This document shows, piece after piece, positions 40,219 through 50,560 of a stretch of DNA of 64,000 nucleotides; position 1 is the first letter of the stretch, and each line of letters opens with the position of its first letter. The stretch is taken from positions 6,293,219 through 6,357,218 of the forward strand of contig CM022676.1 of NCBI GenBank assembly GCA_012295275.1, written 5' to 3'. Source of the DNA: Chrysomallon squamiferum (lineage: Eukaryota; Mollusca; Gastropoda; Neomphalida; Peltospiridae). The notes beneath the pieces are model-generated. The model did no database searches. It was not told where the DNA came from and saw nothing but the letters and a program-made list of their open reading frames with translations. The position numbers were made by a program, and so were the translations under genes.

Positions 40219-43069
40219 TGTGTCCTTGTATGATAGCAAAGTCTTGGAACATGAGAAAAGTTTCTAAAAGAGCAGCATCCCCCAAAAAAAAAAATAATTA
40301 AAAGCTTGTGAATGGTTGATGCTAAGGTACACTGGAGAAAGAGGTACTTCATGTAAGTGTGTATGTTTTTTTAAATAATTGTTTTAATCTGTTTTAGTGG
40401 AAATAAAAATGTGGAAAAATATGTAGAGAAATTTCTGCACCTTATGACAGCAGTTTTAGGAGAAAAAAGGTAAGTGTGAAATTGTTTGTTTGTTAATTAT
40501 TTTTTATTAATAATTTTATTTTATTTAGTTTTTTTTTTTTAGTTTATTTTATTTTAGTTTTTTTAATTTAATTTAGTTTTGTTTTAGTTTTGTTTTGTTT
40601 TTTTAGTTTTAGTTTTTAGTTTAAATTTAATTTAAATTTTATTTTAATTTTAATTTATTTTAATTTAGTTTAATTTTATTTAATTTAATTTAATTTAAAA
40701 TTTAATTTATTTAATTTTATTTTTTTATTTTATTTTAATTTTATTTTTTTAATTTAATTTAATTTATTTAATTTTTTAATTTTTTTTTTTGATTTTATTA
40801 ATTTAATTTAATTTAAATTTTTTAGGAATTTTTTAAATTTAATTTATTTTCTGTCAGTCATCTTGTTCAATGTATCCATGGAAACAAATTTGACCACACC
40901 CTGACAATATAATATAATATAATATAATATAATATAATATAATATAATATAATATAATATAATATAATATAATATAATATAATATAATCAGATGGATATT
41001 TATGAAATAGAATTTGTGAAATATTTATAAAACTGTAGATAAGCAGGCTGGATGGTTTAAATATGAGTCATAATAATAATAATAATAATAAATGTTATAA
41101 AAATTATAATAACAATAATAGCCATAACAAAACTAAAAAAGATACAAAGCTACTACTACTAATTTACAAAAAAAATGGTTTTGAAAAGATAATGTTTCAT
41201 TTGTATTAAAAAAGGAAATTTTTAAAAATTATTTTAAATATTATTACAGATTTATATATAAAAAATTACATGTTGAAAAATATTTTGTTTTATTTATTTA
41301 TTTTTTAAATTATAGAAACAAAATTTTATTTTATTAATTTATTCTGCCCAAAACAAGTATATTCTAATGATTTTTATGGAAGGAAAATTTTTTGTTAAAA
41401 TCTTTAAATTTTATCAGAGATGAAACCCAGTTTCAGTACATTCATGATGCGATCAATACAGCTTTTGCAACTTATGGCAGAAGAAAAAAACCAATGGGAG
41501 GGCAGAATGCTGGGGGCAGGACAAGTCCCGATGGTTCTCCAAGCCCATTGGAGGAGCATGGAGCGATAGGCGGAGCTTGTGGTTCTGACAGCAGGCCAGA
41601 AGGAGGCGCAGAAGGTGGAGCTTGCAGTTTGGCAGACGTGGCTGGTTCATTTTCAGTTGATCAGTACCAAGTTGAGACATATGTAAGACTTTTTATTTAT
41701 TTATTTATTTATTTATTTATGTATTTATGTTTATTTATTTATTTATTTATTTATTTATGTATGTATTTATTTATTTATTTATTTATTTATGTATTTATGT
41801 TTATTTATTTATTTATTTATTCATTTATTCATTATTAATTTATTTATGTTTATTTATTTATTAATTTATTTATTTATGTTTATTTATTCAAATATTTATT
41901 AATTGATAATTTTCTAAAATTATTTTGATTTATTTATTTATTTAGTTATGTTTTTAATGTTAGTAAACAGAACTATAGTAATTGAAAATAAAAAAATAAA
42001 AAAGAATTTTTTTAAGAAAAAAAAAAAAGACCTAAAGAATTATTTGATAGATTGTGGTTAAAATTCTGGAAAATAAAATTATAATTTAAAAAAACCCCAA
42101 CATTTTTGATGAAGAAAGAAAACAAATTTAACAATTTTCTAAAATTACTTTTAAAAATTAAGATGAAAAAATATTAAGAAAATAATAAGAAAGCAAACAT
42201 TTTAAAACATTTAAAAGATATAAATTTAAGATAAAACATAAAAATAACTGACGTAAACTTTAAAGAAACAATATGAGAAAAAACAATATTAGAAAAATAA
42301 AAAAAATTACTTACTTATTGAATTATTTTATGCTAAATTATTTATTTTAATTTTGGATTACTTTTTCCATACCTTATATTTAATCAAAAACTTTATATTA
42401 CTAATTATGCATCATTATTCTAAATGACATTTTCATTTTAATCATGGAGTCTTACATTACTTTTTCTATACCCTCATGTTTTAATCAAATACTTCATATT
42501 AAGTTAATAACTATACATTAGGCACATTCTCATACTAAATGACATTTTCATTTTAATCATGGATTCTTATATTACATTTTCCACACTCTTATGTCTTAAT
42601 AAGATACTTTAACTTAATAACTATACATTATACCTTGAGATGGTTTGTATTTCCAGGAAACTCAGAGTTCAGTGCTTCCAGAAATCAGCTGCACGGAATT
42701 AGATTCGCTGATATCAGCTGTGAAGGATTTGCTGCCAGATCTGGGAGATGGTTTTATTGAGGTGAGAGAGAACAGAGAAACATTTTAAATCAAAATAAGA
42801 TATAGTTGGTAGATACGTTTTTGTTTATGGTTTAGTTATATTCTGGAATTAGTTTTTGTGTCTCTGTGTGTGTGTGTCTATTTATATATACATCTGTGTG
42901 TGTGTATATACATACATTCATATATAGACACAATAAGGTATAAATAAATGCACGAAAAAACCCAAACAAATAATGCACATGCAAAGACTTATATATTAAA
43001 TGCATTTATAGATATACATGTACAAACCCAGATGCAAATGCAGGCAAATATGCATGCACACATTTAAAC

Positions 43070-43121
<52 letters not shown>

Positions 43122-43160
43122 AGACAAACACACACACACACAGACAAACACAGACAAACA

Positions 43161-43199
<39 letters not shown>

Positions 43200-43804
43200 G
43201 GATGTGTACATGTATATTTATATAATTTTCTTTCAGCTTGTTTTGGAGGAATTTAACTACAACTTGGAGAAAGTTGTGAATGTTTTACTTGAAGACAAAC
43301 TTCCACCTTCTCTTGATGAAATTGACAGAGGTTTACAAAGGTAATACTAATTAATTTTATATTTCTTATTTGTCTTTTTTTAACTTATTTCATTTAATTT
43401 AGTTTCATTTGTGTTTTTCATTAACTTGATTTTTATTTATTTATTTTTTTAGTTTCTTTTTATTATTTTTTATTTCATTATTTATTTTATTTAAATTTTT
43501 TGATAACTTTTTCTTTCATTCCTTCTTTTTTTTTTTTTTATTTTATTTAGTTTCTTTTTATATTTTTACATTTATTAAAATTTATTTTACAAATTTTATT
43601 TCATTCTTTCTTTTTATTTATTTATCATATTTAGTTAGATTTTATTTTGTTTTTACATATTTTCTTTCATTCTTCATTTAATTATTTAATTTTATTTAAA
43701 AAAGAATTTGGTGCTATATATTTATTTTTCTTCTTTGTTTTCTTCTTGTTAAATTTTTTCTCGTTATTTTAAATTTAAAAAAAATAAATTTCTTTCTTTT
43801 TATG

Positions 43805-43855
<51 letters not shown>

Positions 43856-46800
43856 CATACATATATATATATTATATATATATATATATATATTTTTTTT
43901 TTTCTGTATATTTGTTTTATTTCCATCATTTTATCATTATTATTATTATCAATAATATTTGTGTTTATTTTCTTTATGTATTTATAAGTAATAATGTTTT
44001 TTGTTTTTGTTTTTTCAGAGAGGTACAAACATCTCCTTCACCACCATCCTCCATTTTAGAATCACGACACAACATCTACGACAACGATGAATTTGACATC
44101 TTCAGACGACAGGGAGTTGACAAGACAAAAATACATATCGGAAAAAAGTATTTAAAACAAAAATTTTATTACAAAAAAAATAAACAATAATAATAATACA
44201 AAATTAGTAACATACCATTGTAAATATTTTCAGTATTAAAAATAAAGGTTAAAAATATTTTTTTTTTTTTACAAAAATAGAAAATAATAATAATAATAGT
44301 AATAATAAAATAATAATACAAAAGAAATTAGTTTAAATATTATATTTATAATTAATTTTGAAAATGTAGTTTTAAATATTTTTAATGTTTTATCTTTTTG
44401 CAAATGTCATCTATATGTTATTGATATTTCTTGTACTATATATTACATTATTACAGAAATACCAATGACTTGTACAGTATAATTTATATTTTATTACAGA
44501 AATATCAATATCTTTTACTATAAATTATATATTTTATTAATTTTAATATATTTTATTAGTACAGAATTATCAATATCTTTTGTACTATATAATAAATATT
44601 TTATTATTTTTAATATACTATAATACTATATTATTACAGAAATATTGATGTTTTGTACTATATAATAATTATGTTATTATTTTTAATGTATTTTATTATT
44701 ATAGAAATATTGATGTCTTGTACTATATAATAAATATTTTATTATTTTTAATATATTTTATTATTATAGAAATACTGATGTTTCTTGTAGTATATCATAT
44801 ATATTTTATTATTTTTGATATATTTTATTATTACAGAAATATCGATGAATCTTGTACTTTATAATACACATATACAGTATATATATATTTAATTATTTTT
44901 TGCTATATTTTATTATTTCAGAAATATCAATAAATCTTGAACACATATTATAATACACATATATATATATATATTTTATTATTTTTAATATATTTTATTT
45001 TACAGAAATATTGATAAATCTTGTACTATATATATATATTTTATTATTTTTGACATATTTTATTATTACAGAAATACTGAAGTTTTGTGTACTATATAAT
45101 ATATATTTAATTATTTTTGATATATTTTGTTATTACAGAAATACTGAAGTTTCTTGTAGTATATAATATATATTTTATTATTTTTGATATATTTTGTTAT
45201 TACAGAAATACTGATGTTTCTTGTAGTATATAATATATATTTTATTATTTTTAATATATTTTATTATTACAGAAATACTGATGTTTCTTGTAGTATATAA
45301 TATATATTTAATATTTTTTTTATTTTGTTATTTACTGATGTTTCTTGTAGTATATAATATATATTTTATTATTTTATATATTTTTTTTACAGAAATATAT
45401 TTTCTTGTAGTATTTTAATATATTTTATTATTTTTGATATATTTTGTTATTACAGAAATACTGATGTTTCTTGTAGGTATATAATATATATTTTATTATT
45501 TATGATATATTTTATTATTTTTAATATATTTTATTATTTTTAATATATTTTATTATTTTTGATATATTTTATTATTACAGAAATATTGATGTTTCTTGTA
45601 GGATATATTATAATATATTTTATATTAATATATATTTTATTATTTTTAATATATTTTATTATTTTTAATATAATTATTTTTAATTTATTTTATTATTTAA
45701 TATATATTTTTTATTTTTGATATATTTTATTATTACAGAAATACTGATGTTTCTTGTAGTATATAATATATATTTTATTATTTAATATATATTTTATTAT
45801 TTTTAATATATTTTTTATTTTATGAAATTTTGTTATGAATGTTTCTTGTATATAATATATATTTAATTACATATATTTTGTTATATATATTTTCTTTAGT
45901 TTTTAATATATTTTAATTATTTTTGATATATTTTGTTATTACAGAAATACTGATGTTTCTTTGTATATAATATATATTTAATTATTTTTGATATATTTTT
46001 GTTATTACAGAAATACTGATGTTTTTTGTAGTATATAATATATATTTAATTATTTTTATATATTTATTATTACAGAAATACTGATGTTTTTGTAGTATAT
46101 AATATATATTTTATTATTTTTGATATATTTTATTATTACAGAAATACTGATGTTTTTGTAGTATATAATATATATTTTATTATTTTTGATATATTTTATT
46201 ATTACAGAAATACTGATGTTTTTTGTAGTATATAATATATATTTTATTATTTTGATATATTTTATTATTTTTAAATATTTTATTATTTTTAAGTTTATTT
46301 TATTATTTTATAATATATTTTGTTATTACAGAAATACTGAAGTTTCTTGTAGGATATAATATATATATTTTATTATTTATGATATATTTTATTATTTTTA
46401 ATATATTTTATTATTTTTAATATATTTTATTATTTTTGATATATTTTGTTATTTTTGATATATTTTGTTATTACAGAAATACTGAAGTTTCTTGTAGTAT
46501 ATAATATATATTTTATTATTTATGATATATTTTATTATTTTAAATATATTTTATTATTTTATGATATATTTTGTTATTACAGAAATACTGAAGTTTCTTG
46601 TAGGATATAATATATATATTTTATTATTTATGATATTTTATTATTTTTAATATATTTAATTATTTTTGCTATATTCTGTTATTACAGAAATACTGAAGTT
46701 TCGCTGGACGACAAAGACGCTGTGGAGGCAGTCAGGGCCACATACGAAGCTTACGGATCAATGGATGTTCCGAGCATGTACGACAACACGAATGAATACG

Positions 46801-47443
46801 ACTATGATGATGAGTACGATGACACGTACGATGTAAACAACGTTGGTGCTGATGATGCCGATTCAGCTGATGAATTAGCAAGTAGAAGGTGAGTTGAAGA
46901 AATCTCACACATTTTATTGTTGTTTTATATATATATATATGTACATGTATGTGAGTGTGTGTGTGTGTATGTGTGTATTTCTTAATAATTGATACAAAAA
47001 ATGATTCATTGTATACTTGTGCATACTTTTGATAAAAATTATATATATATATATATTAAAAGATATATCAATAAATATACTTTCTGTATGTGTGTTTGTA
47101 TGTATCTCTGTTTATCTGTATCTTTCTATCTCTATGTATGTGTGTGTGTGTGTGTGTGTATATATCTATCTATCTATATATATATATATAAAAATCTATC
47201 TTTTATATAATTATATTTAAAAATCAGACACAGTTTTATCTGATAATTTTCATTTTATAGCAGCAAAACGAAAATTAAAAATATTTTAATATCTAAAATC
47301 TAACAAGTGCTGGCATCTTGAACTTCTAAATTTTCTTATTAGCCTCAGCATTAAAATTATTATTTTATCACATTTTTGTTTTTGACATCACTAAATTCAT
47401 TTGATTTTAATTCAATTTATTTTAACACTTTATTTTTTTTTAA

Positions 47444-47474
<31 letters not shown>

Positions 47475-48725
47475 TATAGACCTTTTACCATTCCAAGAGT
47501 TCTGATGCCAAAAGCAGAGAAACCATTGAAACAAGAATCAGAATCTGAGGTAAAAAAAAAATTTTAAGATTTTATTTTAATTTTTATTAATATATTTTTC
47601 TATCCATCCAAGTATTTACTGTAAAGTATTTTATTCTCTGTTCAACTAATCATCTGGTTTCTGTTTCATAAAATATTTGGACAGGAACTCTTGTAGCTGG
47701 AACAAATAGATGTTGTTATAAGCCATAAGTTCTTGATGGGTCCAAAATATTTTGGATGAAAAATGTGACGTAAAACATCAGGGATTATGTTATAACTAGA
47801 TATGATATCCAGATGTTATACAAATGGAAATTTGATAAAATGCATCACAGATTCTGTTATAACTAGATGTATTATGAGTTATAAAACAAAACTTTGAAAC
47901 TATGATAGAACTAGGTTATTCACAGATATTGTACTGAACTAATTAAAAAAATGAAGCAATATACCAGATGTTACGTTATAAGTAGATTTACAGTGATTTA
48001 AAAACAAATTTTTGAACTGTGATAGAAGTAGATGATTCACAGACATTGTTCAGGACTGATGAAAAATGTGATATTACAGTATCAGAGATTTCTGTTATAA
48101 CTTATAAAACAAAACTTTGAACTATGTTTGAAGTAGATGATACCCAGTTATTGTACAGGACCAGTGAAAATATTATATGATAATCCTGAGATTTCTGTTA
48201 AAACTAGACATATTATAACTGTAAAAAAAACTTTGAACTTTGACAGAATAGACACCATAATGCATTTTTTTTTCTCGACAGTAAATAGAAAATTCTATTA
48301 ATGGTAACATGGGGAATTAAAAATCATGATTGCTATAAAGCAACTTCAGAGATAAATGTATTTATATATGTGTCATAAGGGACATTAATAAACTTGTTGT
48401 CACTCATTCTGTTTGAATTTAAACTGTTCTGCGGTTATTCCAGGACTCGGATGAAGGGAAGCCACAAGATCAGTTTGTTTCCGATCCTGCCAAACTTAGA
48501 GCAGAAGCAGACGCCAGACGTCAGTTAAAAATGGGTCAAGGTCGCAGAGGTCAAAAGCCCACTGCTGCTCCTCCAAAATACGATGTCAAGGGCAACCCTA
48601 AAGGTCAAGGTCAGGATGACAAGGTGTTGAAGAACAGACAGTTCAAGGAGAAGAACAAAGGTGGGCGAGCAAATCACAACAGAAGAATGATGTCGGACAA
48701 GAAGAAGGCGAAAGGGATGTTTTGA
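35016..48725 (+). CDS. ASCC2: ASCC2 homolog, activating signal cointegrator 1 complex subunit 2 (CUE domain)
   Basis: Sixteen coding exons: 35016-35093, 35552-35713, 36365-36423, 37109-37220, 37804-38001, 38724-38953, 39286-39360, 39849-39953 (or -39957), 40398-40469, 41418-41682, 42657-42761, 43237-43340, 44019-44147, 46688-46888, 47480-47549, 48444-48725. With the GC donor at exon 8 the sum is 749 codons, close to the human protein. Seen: MPHEKFWCQ, LATHKESKDHFITPSVFGAI, FDVPKLLDLCVLYGKGNSAL, a CUE domain across exons 11-12 (about residues 466-509; DLLPDLGDGF, LLEDKLPPSL), SRHNIYDNDEFDIF, YDDEYDDTYD, RRPFTIPRVL and basic ANHNRRMMSDKKKAKGM. Known role: the CUE domain binds K63-linked ubiquitin and brings the ASCC3 helicase to alkylation damage; the complex also acts on collided ribosomes. 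Two introns carry splice-site arrays. Confidence 0.96.
35552..35713 (+). CDS. ASCC2: ASCC2 exon 2
   Basis: Encodes HPKCLDKMIFVAYTVPPVDD and LLQMPHEKFWCQ, 54 codons in phase 0. The donor GTAATA is followed at once by a long poly-A tract. Confidence 0.95.
36365..36423 (+). CDS. ASCC2: ASCC2 exon 3
   Basis: Encodes AVFNDSWHTFLDSYLRFCP. Acceptor TTTTTCAG, donor CCCAG|GTATTA. Confidence 0.95.
37109..37220 (+). CDS. ASCC2: ASCC2 exon 4
   Basis: Encodes LHLDIHRLVFMACLRLATHK then ESK. Donor AAG|GTTTCT. Confidence 0.95.
37804..38001 (+). CDS. ASCC2: ASCC2 exon 5
   Basis: 66 codons, phase 0: DHFITPSVFGAILYENFIFD, VPKLLDLCVLYGKGNSALL, LRTTIPTIIQ. The donor CAG|GTTTGT is the first of a tandem series of identical or near-identical donors downstream. 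Confidence 0.95.
37972..38480 (+). repeat. Tandem array of the ASCC2 exon 5 end and its 5' splice site
   Basis: The last roughly 30 bases of exon 5 plus the donor and about 33 bases of intron repeat at steps of 63 or 71 bases. Exon-like ends (CAG|GTTTGTAG) fall after 38001, 38064, 38127, 38198, 38261, 38332 and 38439, with a degraded copy around the N at 38362. The first two extra copies keep frame without a stop and would add 21 residues each (VCSYLSLPFCD then LRTTIPTIIQ). The third ends in a stop. Confidence 0.93.
38724..38953 (+). CDS. ASCC2: ASCC2 exon 6
   Basis: Encodes VFDSIRQTCGIN, MPTRKFKDIILYIGDIAVTL and FQEYDFIQ. Acceptor TTTTCAG, donor AA|GTAAGT. Confidence 0.95.
39286..39360 (+). 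CDS. ASCC2: ASCC2 exon 7
   Basis: Encodes LASFYESVIPEIKAAIEERT, matching the LASFYEAAIPEM region of the family. Donor AG|GTAAGT followed by (TA)n. Confidence 0.95.
39849..39957 (+). CDS. ASCC2: ASCC2 exon 8 (3' boundary uncertain)
   Basis: In the phase set by exon 7 it reads QKKNLKLNLHQAKISLQKTF then RLVIISYLFTTHHGKQ, a helical stretch matching the family position. The obvious donor CAG|GTGAAA (after 39957) leaves phase 0, but exon 9 needs two carried bases. A GC donor after 39953 (AA|GCAGGT) would restore frame. Confidence 0.75.
40176..40218. repeat. (CTGT)n microsatellite
   Basis: About ten CTGT units in the ASCC2 intron between exons 8 and 9. Confidence 0.9.
40398..40469 (+). CDS. ASCC2: ASCC2 exon 9
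   Basis: Encodes GNKNVEKYVEKFLHLMTAVL then GEK, matching the family helix before the EKR motif. In phase 0 from the acceptor it would stop at once (TGG AAA TAA), so it must be entered with two carried bases. Confidence 0.88.
40470..41417. repeat. ASCC2 intron 9: TTTAATTT-rich tract and (AATAT)n
   Basis: A long low-complexity TTTTATTTTAATTT region at 40500-40850 is followed by about sixteen AATAT units at 40908-40988. No exon was seen here for the loop that is missing compared with vertebrates. Confidence 0.85.
41418..41682 (+). CDS. ASCC2: ASCC2 exon 10
   Basis: Begins DETQFQYIHDAINTAFATYG, then a Gly/Ser-rich variable linker, phase 0 at its end (TAT|GTAAGA). Followed directly by (TTTA)n. 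Relative to vertebrates, a loop of about 20-25 residues between the EKR motif and DET is absent. Confidence 0.93.
41690..41900. repeat. (TTTA)n microsatellite with TGTA interruptions
   Basis: Begins eight bases after the ASCC2 exon 10 donor and extends about 200 bases, with internal higher-order repeats. Confidence 0.9.
42657..42761 (+). CDS. ASCC2: ASCC2 exon 11 (first half of CUE domain)
   Basis: Encodes CTELDSLISAVKDLLPDLGD then GFIE; LLPDLG is the CUE-type ubiquitin-binding turn. Donor GAG|GTGAGA. Confidence 0.97.
43070..43196. repeat. (CA)n microsatellite
   Basis: Interrupted CA run just before ASCC2 exon 12, leaving only about 40 bases to the acceptor. Confidence 0.9.
43237..43340 (+). 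CDS. ASCC2: ASCC2 exon 12 (second half of CUE domain)
   Basis: Encodes LVLEEFNYNLEKVVNVLLED then KLPPSLDEIDRGLQ; the LL pair near the end is typical of CUE helix 3. Donor AG|GTAATA. Confidence 0.97.
43808..43892. repeat. (TA)n microsatellite
   Basis: TA-rich run in ASCC2 intron 12, about 130 bases before exon 13. Confidence 0.9.
44019..44147 (+). CDS. ASCC2: ASCC2 exon 13
   Basis: Encodes SRHNIYDNDEFDIFRRQGVD then KTKIHIGK. Donor AAAAA|GTATTT in phase 2. Confidence 0.95.
44445..46690 (+). repeat. Tandem array of the ASCC2 exon 14 3' splice site
   Basis: About 25 copies of a unit of mostly 60-75 bases: an AT-rich tract, TTTTATTATTACAG, the exon-start AAATACTGA-GTTTC and TTGTAGTATATAATATAT. 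The last copy is the real acceptor and first bases of exon 14. Copies near the exon are closest to it (some share CTGAAGTTTC); those at 44450-44640 are the most diverged. Using an upstream copy as the exon start meets TAA within nine codons, so these must be skipped for a full-length protein. Confidence 0.93.
46688..46888 (+). CDS. ASCC2: ASCC2 exon 14
   Basis: Encodes NTEVSLDDKDAVEAVRATYE and YDYDDEYDDTYDVNNVGADD, the acidic Tyr/Asp stretch typical of ASCC2. Donor AG|GTGAGT. Confidence 0.96.
47480..47549 (+). CDS. ASCC2: ASCC2 exon 15
   Basis: Encodes PFTIPRVLMPKAEKPLKQES and ESE. The acceptor follows a long poly-T tract. Confidence 0.95.
47680..48260. repeat. Decayed tandem repeat in ASCC2 intron 15
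   Basis: About four units of roughly 120-130 bases sharing TGTTATAACTAGAT, AAAACAAAACTTTGAACTAT, AGAAGTAGATGATTCACAGA and ATTGTACAGGAC. Confidence 0.75.
48444..48725 (+). CDS. ASCC2: ASCC2 exon 16 (C-terminus)
   Basis: Encodes KPQDQFVSDPAKLRAEADAR, a Gly/Gln/Lys-rich stretch and ANHNRRMMSDKKKAKGMF, then TGA. Confidence 0.97.
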   Translation, partial: DSDEGKPQDQFVSDPAKLRAEADARRQLKMGQGRRGQKPTAAPPKYDVKGNPKGQGQDDKVLKNRQFKEKNKGGRANHNRRMMSDKKKAKGMF

Positions 48726-48832
48726 TGTTCATGAATTTCCACACATTCAAGATATTTTCACACATTCGTGACTTTTTTTCACATAATAATGTAATAAGAT
48801 GTTCTGGTATGGATATTGATAAAGTTACAGAA

Positions 48833-48838
48833 AATAAA
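48833..48838 (+). terminator. ASCC2 polyadenylation signal AATAAA
   Basis: First AATAAA about 110 bases after the stop. Further AATAAA-like sites follow at 48930-48940, within a decayed repeat containing TTCATGAATTTTC. Confidence 0.5.
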
Positions 48839-50039
48839 CAAACTGCAAGAAATATGTTTTGTGAGGTAAATTGAATGTTCTGATTTCATGATTTTATACA
48901 TATTGATGTTTTTTTCAGCTAATAATGTAATAAAATAAATTGTTTTACAATATTGATATTCGTGGAATTTTCAGTAAAATAACAAAAATGGAAGAAATAT
49001 GTTTGGTAAGAAGGTAAATGTGAATGTTAACAATGTTCATGAATTTTCACAAATTCATAACTGTTTCATTAATAATGTAGTATAAATTATGTTTATGATT
49101 TCTGACTAATGTTCACAAACTTTTTATGAATGTTCAGAAGTATTCATGAATTTCTCAAAAAAATAAATAAATAATAACATCTCTGAATTTTCCTGTGATC
49201 ACCAACTAAAAAAACCCAGATTATTCTGACTTCTGAACTAATGTCAGTATGATCACGAATATTCCAGTATGATTTATGAATTTTTCTAGTTTTAATGTTC
49301 ATGACTTTCCACTAATCATGACTTTCATCAAATCAGTATGGATTTATGAATGATCATAAACTTACACCGAAAATATGCTGTTAATTTAATTTTCTTCATT
49401 TCAATTTATTAAAATCACTACTACAGAATTGATGGTATTGTATTTTGTTTAAGGAATATATTGTAAAATACTGTAAAATCAGAAAATACTTACATTGCTA
49501 GAAAAACCAGAAATGTTGTTAAAAATAAATAATATTTTGTTTTTAGATTTAGACTGAAATGTTCAACAAAAATGATTTTCTTCACTTTAAAGTGTTGAAT
49601 GTTCTGTGTATTTCATTCTGTAGTGATGAGGATAACATTAATTTAATTCTGTTTTGATGACTGAATATTCAAAAATTTCTTTATTATTATTATTTAAAAT
49701 GATGAATTTTTCATTTAAAAAACTGAAGAAGAAGAAGAAAAAAACAACCCCTTCTTCTTTTGAAATAAAAAGAACAAACGAGTGTTTTATTTTTAGTTGT
49801 ATTTATTACACATACATCATCATAAGACAGTTCTACATTTTTCTATTCACACTCAGCACACGCTCTGGCTGGCACGACAACAGTCTCCATAGCAACCAGA
49901 CAGAATTAATGGCGCTTATTTTCTTTCTTAAATAATACTACACACATTATGTTTTTTTTTTTAAACAAACATTTTACACCAGACATATATATAAAACTTT
50001 TTTTTTTCTCTCTCAGATCTATAGATGCAAAAGTGAATG

Positions 50040-50560
50040 GTTTTAAAATGTCATGCATATTTTTTTGAAATAAAATTTATTAATAATACCAGAAGCTAAG
50101 GGAGAAGAATATAAATATGAAATTTATTTTCATTTGATGCTATTTTATTGAGTTTGTGGCTTTTTTTTTAAAAAGAACACACCATATTTTATAAATAAAT
50201 GAAAAAAATGTACTAATACTGCAAGCTATAAAGTTGAAAAAAATTTAAAATTTTGAAATTTCATTTTCATAAGATGCCATTTTATTGAGTTGTGATTTTT
50301 TTGTAAATATAATAATTTATTAATACTGAAAGTTAAGGTGAGATAGATTAAAATATGAAATTTATTTTCAATTCATGCTAATTTATTGAGTTGTGCCTTT
50401 TTTAAAGACTTATTTTTTATCAGAGAAAGCTAAGATGAAAAAAGATAAAGATATAAAGTTTATTTTTGCATCAAGCTCAATTATTTTTTTATGTGCCTAT
50501 TTTAAAAGTATACATTCTTAATTTTATTCCATTTTAAGAAGAAAAACGTAAGTAAAATTT
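50040..50560. repeat. Decayed tandem repeat, about 115 bases per unit
   Basis: About four to five units sharing TGAAATTTATTTTCA, TTTATTGAGTTGTG and GCTAAGGTGA-AGAT. Confidence 0.7.

Noticed and set aside
49654-49935. Plus-strand frame near 49.8 kb as a gene
   Set aside because: Partly poly-Lys from an A-tract, no family, no splice signals; may be UTR or spacer.
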